A stretch of 64,000 bases of DNA. Origin: Thalassovita taeanensis (GTDB taxonomy: Bacteria > Pseudomonadota > Alphaproteobacteria > Rhodobacterales > Rhodobacteraceae). The notes beneath the pieces are model-generated. The model was not told the origin of the DNA. It made no database searches and worked only from the letters and a program-made list of their open reading frames with translations. The DNA lies in assembly GCF_900110775.1 (NCBI RefSeq), contig NZ_FOEP01000012.1, forward strand, positions 53,906-117,905, written 5' to 3'. This document shows positions 1 to 8,155 of this stretch, piece after piece; positions within the stretch are counted from its first letter, which is position 1; every line of letters begins with the position of its first letter. The position numbers and the translations under genes are program-made.

Positions 1-638
1 AGCACCGTATCGCGGATGATCTGCTCGGCCAGCTTCAGATCACTGCCATAAGATACCCCAAACAGCCATTCCGCGCGGCGGGTGTCATAGACCGAATAAT
101 TGGTGATCACATTGCCCCAGACCTGTGCGTTGGGAATGATGATCTGGGTGTTCGACAGGCTTGCCAGCTCGGTATAGTTTAGCGAAATATCGCGGACCGT
201 GCCGGATTGGCCTGCAATCTCGACAAAATCGCCGTTCTTGATTGGCCGGAACAGGATGATCATCACCCCGGCGGCCACGTTCGACAGCGTGCCCTGCAAG
301 GCCAGACCAATCGCCAGACCCGCCGCACCGATCAAAGCCACAATCGAAGTGGTCTGAATACCGAATGTGTTCAGCACGAACAGAATGGCAAAGGCCAGAA
401 TGGCATAGCGCGTGATATTGCCAAGGAAGGCAAACAGCGTATCGTCCAGCCGGGCGTGTTTCTTGCCCAGCCGGGTGATGCGCCGCCGCGCCCAGCCCGA
501 CAGCATGATTCCCAGCAACAAGATCGCCACCGCGCCCAGAACCGACCCGGCCACCGAGGCCAGAAATTCAAGCGTCAGCAGATCGCCAAGGGTTTTTCCA
601 TTCCAGATTTCGGTGGTCATAAGGTCTTGAAGCGTCAT
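1..638 (-). CDS. MscS-family mechanosensitive ion channel (3' end beyond window)
   Basis: The minus-strand frame is open from 638 to the left edge, so the C-terminus is missing. The protein has N-terminal hydrophobic segments. They are followed by the pore-helix signature of small-conductance mechanosensitive channels, a Gly/Ala-rich stretch reading [14 protein letters not shown] and then [12 protein letters not shown] at the start of the beta domain. The family forms homoheptameric inner-membrane channels that open under membrane tension and release osmolytes during hypo-osmotic shock. The ATG at 638 overlaps the stop of the upstream dehydratase gene (ATGA, 635-638), so the two are probably co-translated. 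A second ATG at 620 is possible but lacks this coupling. Family call is firm; which subfamily cannot be told without the C-terminus. Confidence 0.88.
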   Translation of the reverse strand, partial: MTLQDLMTTEIWNGKTLGDLLTLEFLASVAGSVLGAVAILLLGIMLSGWARRRITRLGKKHARLDDTLFAFLGNITRYAILAFAILFVLNTFGIQTTSIVALIGAAGLAIGLALQGTLSNVAAGVMIILFRPIKNGDFVEIAGQSGTVRDISLNYTELASLSNTQIIIPNAQVWGNVITNYSVYDTRRAEWLFGVSYGSDLKLAEQIIRDTV

Positions 639-931
639 GTGGTCAATTGGTCCATTTTTCTGGCAAGTTTTGCATCCTGCGCGCTCAGCCCGTCCACATC
701 ATGAGTGGTCAGGATCACATGCACGGTTTTGTAAACGTTGCTCCATTCCGGGTGGTGGTCCCATTTTTCGGCCCACAGCGCGGCCCGCGTCATGAAGGCA
801 AACGCCTCGGTAAAGTCGGTGAAGTCATAGGTCTTGGCGATGGCATCCCGCCCCTCGACCATGGCCCAGCCCGCTGCGAACAGCGGCTCTAACATGGCTT
901 TGCGCCCGGTGTCACTCAGCAATTCGTTCAT
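635..931 (-). CDS. phhB: 4a-hydroxytetrahydrobiopterin (pterin-4a-carbinolamine) dehydratase
   Basis: A 98-residue protein, the normal length for the PCD/DCoH family. It contains the family core around [22 protein letters not shown], including the paired histidines of the pterin site. It dehydrates 4a-hydroxytetrahydropterin to quinonoid dihydropterin, recycling the cofactor of aromatic amino acid hydroxylases. No phenylalanine hydroxylase gene is in the window, so the partner must lie elsewhere, or the protein serves another pterin-dependent step such as molybdopterin-related recycling (inference). It overlaps both neighbours by four bases (928-931 and 635-638), placing it in the middle of a translationally coupled minus-strand run. 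Confidence 0.9.
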   Translation of the reverse strand: MNELLSDTGRKAMLEPLFAAGWAMVEGRDAIAKTYDFTDFTEAFAFMTRAALWAEKWDHHPEWSNVYKTVHVILTTHDVDGLSAQDAKLARKMDQLTT

Positions 932-2115
932 TGGTGGTCCTCCCCTTCGGTCTTTCTGAACGGTCCATAGGATGTCAGAATTTCAATATCTTCCGCCACG
1001 GCTGCGCGCTCCCCCTCCAGATAGGTCGCAACCGCATCGGCAAACCCCGGATCGGCGATCCAGTGCAGCGAATGCGTGGTCACCGGCAAATACCCGCGCG
1101 CCAGCTTGTGTTCGCCCTGCGCCCCCGCCTCGATCCGGTCAAGCCGCTGTGCGATGGCAAAGTCGATGGCGCGATAATAACACGCTTCAAAATGCAGGCA
1201 GGGGTGATCTTCGGTGCAGCCCCAATAGCGGCCGTAAAGTGCCTGCGCCCCGATAAAGTTCAGCGCCCCCGCGACCGGCTGCCCGTCCCGCTCTGCCATG
1301 ATCAGCAGTATATCATCGCGCATCGTATCGTGCATCCGGTCAAAAAATGCCCGCGTCAGGTAAGGCGTGCCCCATTTGCGCGCGCCGGTATCCTGATAGA
1401 ATTGCCAGAACGCCTCCCAGTGCTGTGGCTCAATGTCCTCGCCGGTCAGCAAGCGGATCGTACCGCCGAAATCATTGGCCCGCGCGCGTTCCTTGCGGAT
1501 CGCCTTGCGCTTGCGCGACGAGAGCGAGGCGAGGAAATCGTCAAACGTGTCATAATCGTCGTTGAGCCAGTGAAACTGCTGACTACTGCGCGGCATCAGG
1601 CCCATCTGCGCCCCCGCCTGTGCCTCGGTTTCGGTGCAGAAGGTGATATGCAGCGATGACAGCTGGTTATCCGCCGCCAACTGTACCGCGCCCTGCACCA
1701 GCGCCGATTGCCCGGCCGCCTCGAACCCCGGACGGGTCAGAAACCGCCGCCCGGTGACGGGCGTGAACGGCACCGCCAGTTGCAGCTTGGGGTAATACCG
1801 CCCCCCCGCCCGCTCATAGGCATTGGCCCAGTTGTGATCGAAAATATATTCGCCCTGACTGTTCCCCTTGGCATAAAGCGGCGCCACAGCGATCACCTGA
1901 CCGTCCAGATACGCCGCCATATATCGCGGTTGCCACCCCGTGCCCGGCCCGACCGAGCCGCTCTGCTCAAGCGCGCGCAAGAAACGATAGGTGGTGAACG
2001 GGTCATCGGCGCGTCCGCCGTCCGTGGCCTCGGGGCAGGCGCAGGCATCCCAATCGCGCGCGCTGATTTGCGTCAGCGAGGTAAGCACCTGAATTTCTAT
2101 GGTTTCATCGGTCAT
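928..2115 (-). CDS. GNAT-fold acyltransferase of the COG3146 (DUF482) family
   Basis: A 395-residue protein of the large COG3146 family, distantly related to FemAB/GNAT aminoacyl- and acetyltransferases and often annotated as peptidoglycan-biosynthesis related. Typical pieces seen are the N-terminal [12 protein letters not shown] region and the central basic helix [16 protein letters not shown]-terminal [17 protein letters not shown] segment and [16 protein letters not shown] resemble the acceptor-site part of a GNAT-like fold. No substrate has been established for the family as far as I know. The stop overlaps the phhB start by four bases. A strong hairpin (2121-2159) lies directly before the start codon and could mask the ribosome site. 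Family call confident; function unknown. Confidence 0.82.
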   Translation of the reverse strand: MTDETIEIQVLTSLTQISARDWDACACPEATDGGRADDPFTTYRFLRALEQSGSVGPGTGWQPRYMAAYLDGQVIAVAPLYAKGNSQGEYIFDHNWANAYERAGGRYYPKLQLAVPFTPVTGRRFLTRPGFEAAGQSALVQGAVQLAADNQLSSLHITFCTETEAQAGAQMGLMPRSSQQFHWLNDDYDTFDDFLASLSSRKRKAIRKERARANDFGGTIRLLTGEDIEPQHWEAFWQFYQDTGARKWGTPYLTRAFFDRMHDTMRDDILLIMAERDGQPVAGALNFIGAQALYGRYWGCTEDHPCLHFEACYYRAIDFAIAQRLDRIEAGAQGEHKLARGYLPVTTHSLHWIADPGFADAVATYLEGERAAVAEDIEILTSYGPFRKTEGEDHQ

Positions 2116-2120
2116 TTATC

Positions 2121-2159
2121 GGCCCCGCATCCCAAGCCCAGTATCTGGGGCGCGGGGCC
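2121..2159 (-). other. G+C-rich stem-loop in front of the COG3146 gene
   Basis: Outer arms GGCCCCGC (2121-2128) and GCGGGGCC (2152-2159) are perfectly complementary. Inside sits a second small hairpin, CCCAG/CTGGG, with a TAT loop (2137-2149). On the minus strand it ends about six bases before the ATG at 2115 and has no T-run, so it looks less like a terminator than like an RNA structure limiting translation or separating the upstream phosphodiesterase message. Confidence 0.5.
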
Positions 2160-2165
2160 TTGGGA

Positions 2166-2933
2166 TCAAGACGGGATTTCCGCGCCGTAACCCTCAAAGG
2201 TGATATTCTGCGCGATCTGTCGCGCCTGTGCCTCCTGAGCAGCGGATCGGATCGTCCAGCACAGCACCGCCGCGCCGCGCCGTTTCAGGTCGCCAACGCG
2301 GGGGCGCGGCAGGTCTTCGGCCTCGTGGCTGATGAAACACGCGCGGGTCGCGTCGTAATCGCGGATCTCGCGCAGACGGTCACACAGGCGTGCGGGCAGC
2401 GGCGCCCAGTCTTCCGGGCGATAGGCCGACGTGGTCAGCCCGCGCGGCACATCGGGCCGCAGCGCCGCCATTTTCTGCACCGAATTCGGGTTGAACGACA
2501 TCACCGCCACCGGCCCGCCATAGCCCTGCAAAGCATCGGCGGTGGCCTGTTCCAGACGGCCAACATTGGCCCCCATTGCGCCGTCCTGATCCTTGATCTC
2601 GATCAGCAGCGGCACGCGCCCTGCAACCTGCGCCAAAACGCGGTTCAGCGTCGGTATCGTATCGATGCCGCCCAGCAGTGCGATTTGCCCCAACTCGGCC
2701 GCGCTGCGGCGTTGCACCGGGCCGGTTTGCCCGGTCAGCCGCTTCAGATCATAGTCGTGAAACACCATCGCCTCCCCGTCCGAGGAAAGCTGCAGATCAA
2801 TCTCGATCCCATATCCGGCGTCGATCGCCGCCTGAATGGCGGCGTGCGAGTTTTCGGGCCGACCCGCGGCGATGTCATGCAGCGCGCGGTGCGCCAAAGG
2901 GATCTTCAGAAAGGCCGGAGGAAGCGTGGTCAT
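2166..2933 (-). CDS. Glycerophosphodiester phosphodiesterase
   Basis: A 255-residue single-domain GDPD-family protein, comparable with cytosolic UgpQ. The catalytic motifs are in order: AHRALHD near residue 15 (general acid/base His), PENS, EIDLQLSSDGEAMVFHD (metal-binding Glu/Asp and the second His) and later EIKDQDG. It hydrolyses glycerophosphodiesters to an alcohol plus glycerol 3-phosphate, recycling phospholipid head groups. No signal peptide is visible, so it should be cytoplasmic. Its start overlaps the stop of the upstream RidA gene (2930-2933), implying co-translation. No ugp transporter lies nearby. Confidence 0.9.
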   Translation of the reverse strand: MTTLPPAFLKIPLAHRALHDIAAGRPENSHAAIQAAIDAGYGIEIDLQLSSDGEAMVFHDYDLKRLTGQTGPVQRRSAAELGQIALLGGIDTIPTLNRVLAQVAGRVPLLIEIKDQDGAMGANVGRLEQATADALQGYGGPVAVMSFNPNSVQKMAALRPDVPRGLTTSAYRPEDWAPLPARLCDRLREIRDYDATRACFISHEAEDLPRPRVGDLKRRGAAVLCWTIRSAAQEAQARQIAQNITFEGYGAEIPS

Positions 2934-3394
2934 TTGATCTGAAAAATCGCTTCGATTTCCACCGCGACGCCCAGCGGCAGTGACGGCGCCGACACGGCCG
3001 AGCGCGAATGGCGGCCAATGTCGCCCAGTGCCTCGACCAGAAAATCCGAGGCGCCGTTGATCACCTTGGGCTGTTCGGTGAAATCCGGTGTCGAATTGAC
3101 GAACCCGGTCAGCTTGACCACCCGCACCAGCCGGTCAATCTCGCCGCCGCAGGCCGCTTTCAGCTGCGCCAGCAGGCTGATCGCACAGGTTCTTGCCGCC
3201 GCTGCACCATCTTCGGTGGTCATGTCCGCGCCCAGCTTGCCGGTGATAAACCCACCCGGCCCATTCGAGATTTGCCCCGAAACGAATACCAGATCACCAA
3301 CCTGCACGAAGGGCACGTAATTGGCGGCGGGCGCGGGTGCATCGGGTAAAGTGACGCCAAGCTGCGCCAAGCGGGTTTCAATCGGGCCGGTCAT
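2930..3394 (-). CDS. RidA family protein (long subgroup)
   Basis: A 154-residue member of the YjgF/YER057c/UK114 superfamily, in the slightly longer subgroup with the VFVSGQISNGPGG core. RidA proteins form trimers and hydrolyse reactive enamine/imine intermediates from PLP enzymes, but many subgroups lack that activity. The arginine typical of active RidA (near the C-terminal third) is not obvious: the corresponding area reads IGRHSRSAVSAPSLPLG. Its activity should therefore not be assumed. It heads the minus-strand run with the phosphodiesterase. A second, short RidA occurs at 22600-22947. Confidence 0.87.
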   Translation of the reverse strand: MTGPIETRLAQLGVTLPDAPAPAANYVPFVQVGDLVFVSGQISNGPGGFITGKLGADMTTEDGAAAARTCAISLLAQLKAACGGEIDRLVRVVKLTGFVNSTPDFTEQPKVINGASDFLVEALGDIGRHSRSAVSAPSLPLGVAVEIEAIFQIK

Positions 3395-3469
3395 TGGTCG
3401 CTCCTGTCGGTTTGTACTGCGCGGACGCTAGCCGGGATTTTCCCGGATGCAAAGCCCGCGCAGCCACCT

Positions 3470-4777
3470 CTATTCGCGGAACGCCTTGGCGAAATAATCC
3501 GTGAACGGTTTGACCAGATACGCCAGCGGCGTGTGATCCGCTGTGCGAATATAGGCATCGACCGGCATTCCGGGGATCAGGATTGTGCCCTCTGGCAGGC
3601 GTTCGAACTGCGCATCGTCCAGAATGATTTCCGCTCGGTAAAACGACCGTTTGTTGGCGTCATCAGTGAAGGCATCCGCCGAGATTTTGGTCACATGCCC
3701 CTGAAGCTCGGGGGTGCGCCGCTGATCCAGCGCCGGGAACCGCAGGATGGCGCTTTGCCCCGGATAGACCTGATCGATGTGAATGGTATCGACCTGCGTG
3801 GCGATGATCAGCGGGCGGTCCTGCGGCACCAGATACAGAACCGGATCGGCGGGCCGAATGACCGAGCGCGGCGTGAAAAACTGCATGCCGTAAACGATGC
3901 CCGAAACAGGCGCGCGAATATCCAGCCGGTTCAGCCGTGACAGCAGGGCGCGGCGCTGCTCTGCCAGCTCCAACTCGCGGTATTGCAGGTCGCGCAGCCG
4001 TGTGATCGCCTCCTCCCGCCGCTGGGTGCTTAGCTTGAGGATCTCGATATCAATCTCGGTGATTCGCCCTGCGGCCTGCGCGGTTTGCGCCGTCAGCTCG
4101 CCGACCTGGCCGCTCAGCCGGGCCTGCTCACGTTGGAGGCTCAACACGCGCGAGGCTTGCGCCAAGCCGCGATCCAGCAATTTCTGTTGGCTATTCAATT
4201 CTTCAATAATCAGCGCCAGCTGCTTTTCCAGCGCCGTTTGCTGGGCGGTAATGCCGTCGATCTGGTTCTGGATCTGGCCACGCCGCTTGCCCAACTGCTC
4301 TGTCTCTTGCGCGACAGAGGCGGATCGCGCCTCAAGCAGGCGGGACTGCCCCTCCATCAGGCCACGCACATCGGGGACCCGGCTCGCGGCTTCGATCAGT
4401 ATCGGATCGAACTCGGCCACCTCGCGCCCGTCACGCTCTGCCTCCAGCCGCCCACGGCGCGACATCAGCTCGAACAACTGGCCCTCGGTGATGGCCAGTT
4501 GCGAATTCAACTCGGTCGGATCAAGGCGGATCAGCAACTGATCCAACACAACCGTATCGCCCTCATCCACCAGGATTTCGGCGATCACGCCACCATCGGG
4601 GTGCTGCACGATCTGCCGGTTCTGATCGACTTCGATCCGCCCGCTGGTCACGATTGCGCCGGAAATATTGGTCAGGCTGGCCCAAGTGCCAAACCCGCCA
4701 ACCAGCAAAAGCAGCGCCAGCCCCCCCAACACCAGGGATCCGCGCGCCGAAAAGGCCGTTTGCTTGCGGTCCGTCAT
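3470..4777 (-). CDS. HlyD-family type I secretion periplasmic adaptor
   Basis: A 435-residue membrane-fusion protein. It has a short cytoplasmic N-terminus and one transmembrane segment near residues 12-32. It then has the biotinyl-lipoyl-like half ending in [16 protein letters not shown], a long coiled-coil region (roughly residues 80-280) rich in Gln/Glu/Leu, the second lipoyl half and a C-terminal beta domain ([11 protein letters not shown]). It bridges the inner-membrane ABC exporter and an outer-membrane TolC channel. The ATG overlaps the stop of the exporter gene (4774-4777). No TolC gene and no substrate gene are adjacent; the only RTX protein seen is 55 kb away at 59637-61040. Confidence 0.93.
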   Translation of the reverse strand: MTDRKQTAFSARGSLVLGGLALLLLVGGFGTWASLTNISGAIVTSGRIEVDQNRQIVQHPDGGVIAEILVDEGDTVVLDQLLIRLDPTELNSQLAITEGQLFELMSRRGRLEAERDGREVAEFDPILIEAASRVPDVRGLMEGQSRLLEARSASVAQETEQLGKRRGQIQNQIDGITAQQTALEKQLALIIEELNSQQKLLDRGLAQASRVLSLQREQARLSGQVGELTAQTAQAAGRITEIDIEILKLSTQRREEAITRLRDLQYRELELAEQRRALLSRLNRLDIRAPVSGIVYGMQFFTPRSVIRPADPVLYLVPQDRPLIIATQVDTIHIDQVYPGQSAILRFPALDQRRTPELQGHVTKISADAFTDDANKRSFYRAEIILDDAQFERLPEGTILIPGMPVDAYIRTADHTPLAYLVKPFTDYFAKAFRE

Positions 4778-6507
4778 CGTATGCTTCCCCGATCGCTGGA
4801 TTTGTTGATCTGCTGATGGTTCTTCACAACCTCGCGCAGAACCTCGTCCTTGGGTCCGAAGGCCACGCGCACCCCGCCTTCCAGCATCAAAAGCAGGTCA
4901 CATTCCTGAATCGCGGCCGGCCGGTGCGCCATGATCAGCACTGACTTTCCTTCTGATTTCAGCGTTCGGATCGCCACGTTCAGGGCTTGCGATCCCTCGT
5001 TGTCCAGGTTCGAGTTCGGCTCGTCCAACACCAGAATAACCGGGTCGGAATACATCGCACGCGCCAGACCGATCCGCTGAATCTGCCCGCCCGACAGCCG
5101 CCCCCCAGAGGCAGTGACGCGGGTGTCATAGCCATCGTTCAGCTTCAGGATCATTTCGTGCGCGTCGGCGCGCCGCGCCGCGGCCACCACCTTTTCGGCA
5201 TCCGGCTGCGGTGAAAGGCGCGCAATGTTTTCCGCAATCGTGCCGTCGAACAGTTCAACCCGCTGCGGCAGATACCCGATCAGCTGGCCCAGAACCGTCG
5301 GGTCATATTGATCAAGCGTGGCCCCATCGAGGCGGATCTTGCCGCCGGCCGGGCGCCACAATCCGGTTAATGCGCGTGCCAGCGTTGATTTGCCCGCGCC
5401 CGAGGGGCCGATCACACCCACGGCTTCGCCCGGCTGCACGGTAAAGCTCAGCACCCGCAGGGACGCTTGCGATTCGCCGGGCGGCACGATGGTGGCCTGC
5501 TGAACCTCAAGAAGGGCACGCGGCATCGGCAAGGCCGTGCGCGGCTGTTCGGGCGGCACGGCGCTCAGCAATTCTGCCAGGCTTGACCAGCCTTTAATCG
5601 CGCGTTGCACGACCTGCCACTGTCCGATCAGACTTTCGATCGGAGCAAGCGCGCGCCCCATCAAAATCGACCCGGCGATCATCGCGCCCGCGGTCATCTC
5701 GCCGCGCAGAACAAGATAAGCCCCAAGTCCCAACATGGCCGATTGCAGGAATTGCCTGAACGTGCGCGTAAGTACCGAAAACCCCCGTCCCATATCAGAG
5801 GACGTAACAGATTGCTCCAGCGCCTCGGTGCGGCTGCGCTGCCAGCGGGCGAAGGTGGCATCCCGCATCCCCATTGCCTGCACGGCCTCCGCTTCGGACT
5901 GCAACTGCGAGGATATCATCTCGGCTGCGACCATGGCGTTGTTGGCCCCCGCGACAGAGACGCGCGTCAATACCTGATTGGCCACTGTGATCAGGACCAA
6001 AACCACCCCGCCAGAAATTGCCAGATACCCAAGCCATGGGTGAAAAATCATGATCCCGGCCAGAAACAGCGGGGTCCAGGGAATATCAAACATGGCGGTC
6101 AGCGCGGGCGAGCCAATCAGGCGCTGGACCGCCTCAAGATCGCGAAGCCCCGTTGCCGTGGCAGCATTGGGCTTGAGTGCGGATTGACGGATCACCGCAT
6201 CAAAAACCCGCCGATCCAACCGCGACTGAAGCCGGGCGCCAATGCGCGACATGATCCGGGTCCGGGCGTAATCCAACAGGCCCATCATCACGAAAAGAAA
6301 GGCCACAAGCAGCGTCAGGCCCATCAGGGTTTCCAACGACCTGCTGCCCAGAACCCGGTCATAAACCTGAAGCATATACAGCGGCGCGGTCAGCATCAGC
6401 AAATTCACAAAAAGGCTGAACAGCGCCACGGCCCAGTACAACCCCCTGCTTTCGCGCCGCGCCGCGCGCAACTCCGCTTGTCCTGCTGCTGTTTTTATTT
6501 GTTTCAT
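4774..6507 (-). CDS. Type I secretion ABC exporter (PrtD-type permease/ATPase)
   Basis: A 577-residue fused permease and ATPase. The N-terminal half carries about six hydrophobic helices. The ATPase half has Walker A GPSGAGKS, signature [15 protein letters not shown] and Walker [14 protein letters not shown], followed by the switch His in MAHRP. It lacks the C39-like peptidase domain of HlyB exporters, placing it with the PrtD/LapB-like exporters of RTX proteases and lipases. It should drive ATP-dependent one-step secretion of a C-terminally tagged RTX substrate together with the downstream HlyD protein. The gene is first in the operon and faces mlaA divergently across about 200 bp. Confidence 0.93.
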   Translation of the reverse strand: MKQIKTAAGQAELRAARRESRGLYWAVALFSLFVNLLMLTAPLYMLQVYDRVLGSRSLETLMGLTLLVAFLFVMMGLLDYARTRIMSRIGARLQSRLDRRVFDAVIRQSALKPNAATATGLRDLEAVQRLIGSPALTAMFDIPWTPLFLAGIMIFHPWLGYLAISGGVVLVLITVANQVLTRVSVAGANNAMVAAEMISSQLQSEAEAVQAMGMRDATFARWQRSRTEALEQSVTSSDMGRGFSVLTRTFRQFLQSAMLGLGAYLVLRGEMTAGAMIAGSILMGRALAPIESLIGQWQVVQRAIKGWSSLAELLSAVPPEQPRTALPMPRALLEVQQATIVPPGESQASLRVLSFTVQPGEAVGVIGPSGAGKSTLARALTGLWRPAGGKIRLDGATLDQYDPTVLGQLIGYLPQRVELFDGTIAENIARLSPQPDAEKVVAAARRADAHEMILKLNDGYDTRVTASGGRLSGGQIQRIGLARAMYSDPVILVLDEPNSNLDNEGSQALNVAIRTLKSEGKSVLIMAHRPAAIQECDLLLMLEGGVRVAFGPKDEVLREVVKNHQQINKSSDRGSIR

Positions 6508-6652
6508 TCGCGCTATTCCGCCATCCGCCTGTTTCGAGCGTTCTATGTGTTTCGCTCGTAGGTTATTCAGTGTAAAATCAAAGTTGCCGGTTTCTGTCTC
6601 TAATCTGCCACAGACGGCATAGAAGCAGCACAGATGGGCTGGGATTGCGATT

Positions 6653-6686
6653 CACTTGAATTACATACACTTGAAAGTCCTAAATT
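6653..6686 (+). promoter_or_regulatory. Candidate mlaA promoter with CACTTGAA direct repeat
   Basis: The octamer CACTTGAA occurs at 6653-6660 and again at 6668-6675, a 15-bp period. A -35-like TTGAAT (6657-6662) and a -10-like TAAATT (6681-6686) are 18 bp apart, each matching the sigma-70 consensus at four of six positions. Transcription would begin near 6693, upstream of the ATG at 6714, which supports that start over the TTG at 6687. This is pattern reading only. Confidence 0.35.
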
Positions 6687-6713
6687 TTGGTTGGCGCTTT
6701 GAATATTCAGCAC

Positions 6714-7484
6714 ATGAAACATCCTGTTCGCGCAAGTTGCAAGGTCGCGTTTCTGGCCGCAACAGTTTTACTGGCCGGCTGCACCGCGCCCGATCCGTCA
6801 GCGGTGTCCCGCGACGATGTCTTTGACCCATACGAACCCCAGAACCGCAAAACGCACGAGTTTAACCGCTCGCTCGACCGGGCGTTGGTGCGACCATTGG
6901 GCACAAGCTATGCGGCGGTGGTGCCGGGCGATATCCAGACCAGCGTCGGCAACTTTGCCGATAACCTGTCAGAGCCGGGCATGGCGGTGAACCACCTGCT
7001 TCAGGCCGACCTTAAAGGCATGGTTCACAACACCTATCGCTTTGTTGTCAACTCGACCCTCGGGTTGGGCGGCATGTTCGATGTGGCCGCCGATTTTGGC
7101 GTATACGCCGATGATACCGATTTCGGCGAAACACTGCATGCTTGGGGCGCACGCGAAGGCGCCTATGTGGAACTGCCGGTGTTTGGTCCCTCGACCGAGC
7201 GGGATACCGTTGGCAAGGTGGTCGATATCTTCACCAACCCGCTGTCCTATACCTTGCCCAAACCCGAGAAATATTACGGCACCGCTGCCAGCGTCGCCTC
7301 GAAAATCGGGGATCGCGGTCGCTATGCGGAAATGGTCGATTCCATTCTGTATGAAAGCGCCGACAGCTATGCCCAATCACGATTGATTTACCTGCAAAAT
7401 CGTCGGTTCGATCTGGGCCGCGACCAAGAAGCAGACTATCTGGACCCCTATGCAAGCGCTTATGAGGACCCCTATGCAGAGTAA
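6714..7484 (+). CDS. mlaA: MlaA-family outer-membrane lipoprotein (VacJ)
   Basis: A 256-residue lipoprotein. After a basic start and hydrophobic stretch comes the lipobox LAGC, so Cys would be lipidated and the mature protein sorted to the outer membrane. The family hallmarks follow: DPYEPQNRKTHEFNR, SEPGMAVNHLLQ and the TDFGETLHAWGA block. MlaA withdraws misplaced phospholipids from the outer leaflet and passes them to periplasmic MlaC. A TTG at 6687 would add nine residues in front of the signal peptide; the ATG at 6714 gives a cleaner signal and fits the promoter candidate. It overlaps the downstream mlaC-like gene, so the two are co-expressed. Confidence 0.92.
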   Translation: MKHPVRASCKVAFLAATVLLAGCTAPDPSAVSRDDVFDPYEPQNRKTHEFNRSLDRALVRPLGTSYAAVVPGDIQTSVGNFADNLSEPGMAVNHLLQADLKGMVHNTYRFVVNSTLGLGGMFDVAADFGVYADDTDFGETLHAWGAREGAYVELPVFGPSTERDTVGKVVDIFTNPLSYTLPKPEKYYGTAASVASKIGDRGRYAEMVDSILYESADSYAQSRLIYLQNRRFDLGRDQEADYLDPYASAYEDPYAE

Positions 7485-8082
7485 CTTTTTCTCCCGCCGC
7501 AAGGTAATGTCATTGCTCAGCGCATCCGCGCTGGCCGCAGTCTTGCCAGCTCCGTCGTTCGCCCTGACCGAGGCTGGAGCGAAGAAGCTGATTGATGAAC
7601 TGGTCGCCGCGATCAACAAGGTGATCGCCTCGGGCCGGTCCGAACAGCAGATGTACGGCGATTTCGAGAAGATTTTCGAACGCTATTCCGATGTGCCGAC
7701 AATCGCCCGCTATGCATTGGGGGTCGATGCACGTCGTGCGTCCGCGGCCCAGATGCGCGAATTCACCAAGGCATTCCAGCGCTATATTTCGGTGAAATAC
7801 GGCAAGCGGTTCCGCGAATTCATTGGCGGCAAGATCGTCGTCGATGCGGCGCGGCCGGTCAAAAGCTTCTATGAAGTCAAAACCACGGCGCACCTGCGCG
7901 GCGAAGCCCCGTTCGAGGTGACCTTCCTGGTCTCCGATCGCAGCGGCAAGGATCTGTTCTTCAACCTGTTCATCGAAGGCATCAACATGCTGCTGACCGA
8001 ACGGACCGAGATCGGCGCCATGCTGGACCGTCGCAAGGGTGACATCGACGGCGTGATCACCGACCTGCGCGTCGCGGGCTGA
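7450..8082 (+). CDS. mlaC: MlaC-family periplasmic phospholipid-binding protein
   Basis: A protein of up to 210 residues. Starts at 7450, 7462 or 7474 are all inside the end of mlaA, so translation is coupled. The N-terminus carries a Tat-like SRRKVMSLL motif before the hydrophobic core and a cleavage site near PSFA-LTEA. The mature part is the Tol-Tol-Ttg2/MlaC family: ARYALGVDARRASAAQMREF, KYGKRFREF and the C-terminal DGVITDLR. It ferries phospholipid between MlaA and the inner-membrane MlaFEDB transporter. Those inner-membrane genes are not in this window. The pairing MlaA-MlaC without MlaFED resembles split Mla systems in alphaproteobacteria. Confidence 0.88.
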   Translation: MQALMRTPMQSNFFSRRKVMSLLSASALAAVLPAPSFALTEAGAKKLIDELVAAINKVIASGRSEQQMYGDFEKIFERYSDVPTIARYALGVDARRASAAQMREFTKAFQRYISVKYGKRFREFIGGKIVVDAARPVKSFYEVKTTAHLRGEAPFEVTFLVSDRSGKDLFFNLFIEGINMLLTERTEIGAMLDRRKGDIDGVITDLRVAG

Positions 8083-8155
8083 TCCGCGCAAACTGGTCGG
8101 CACGTGACCGGGGCAGCAGCCTCGGTTACGGCCCGGCCCAGTGTTTCACAGTGGC

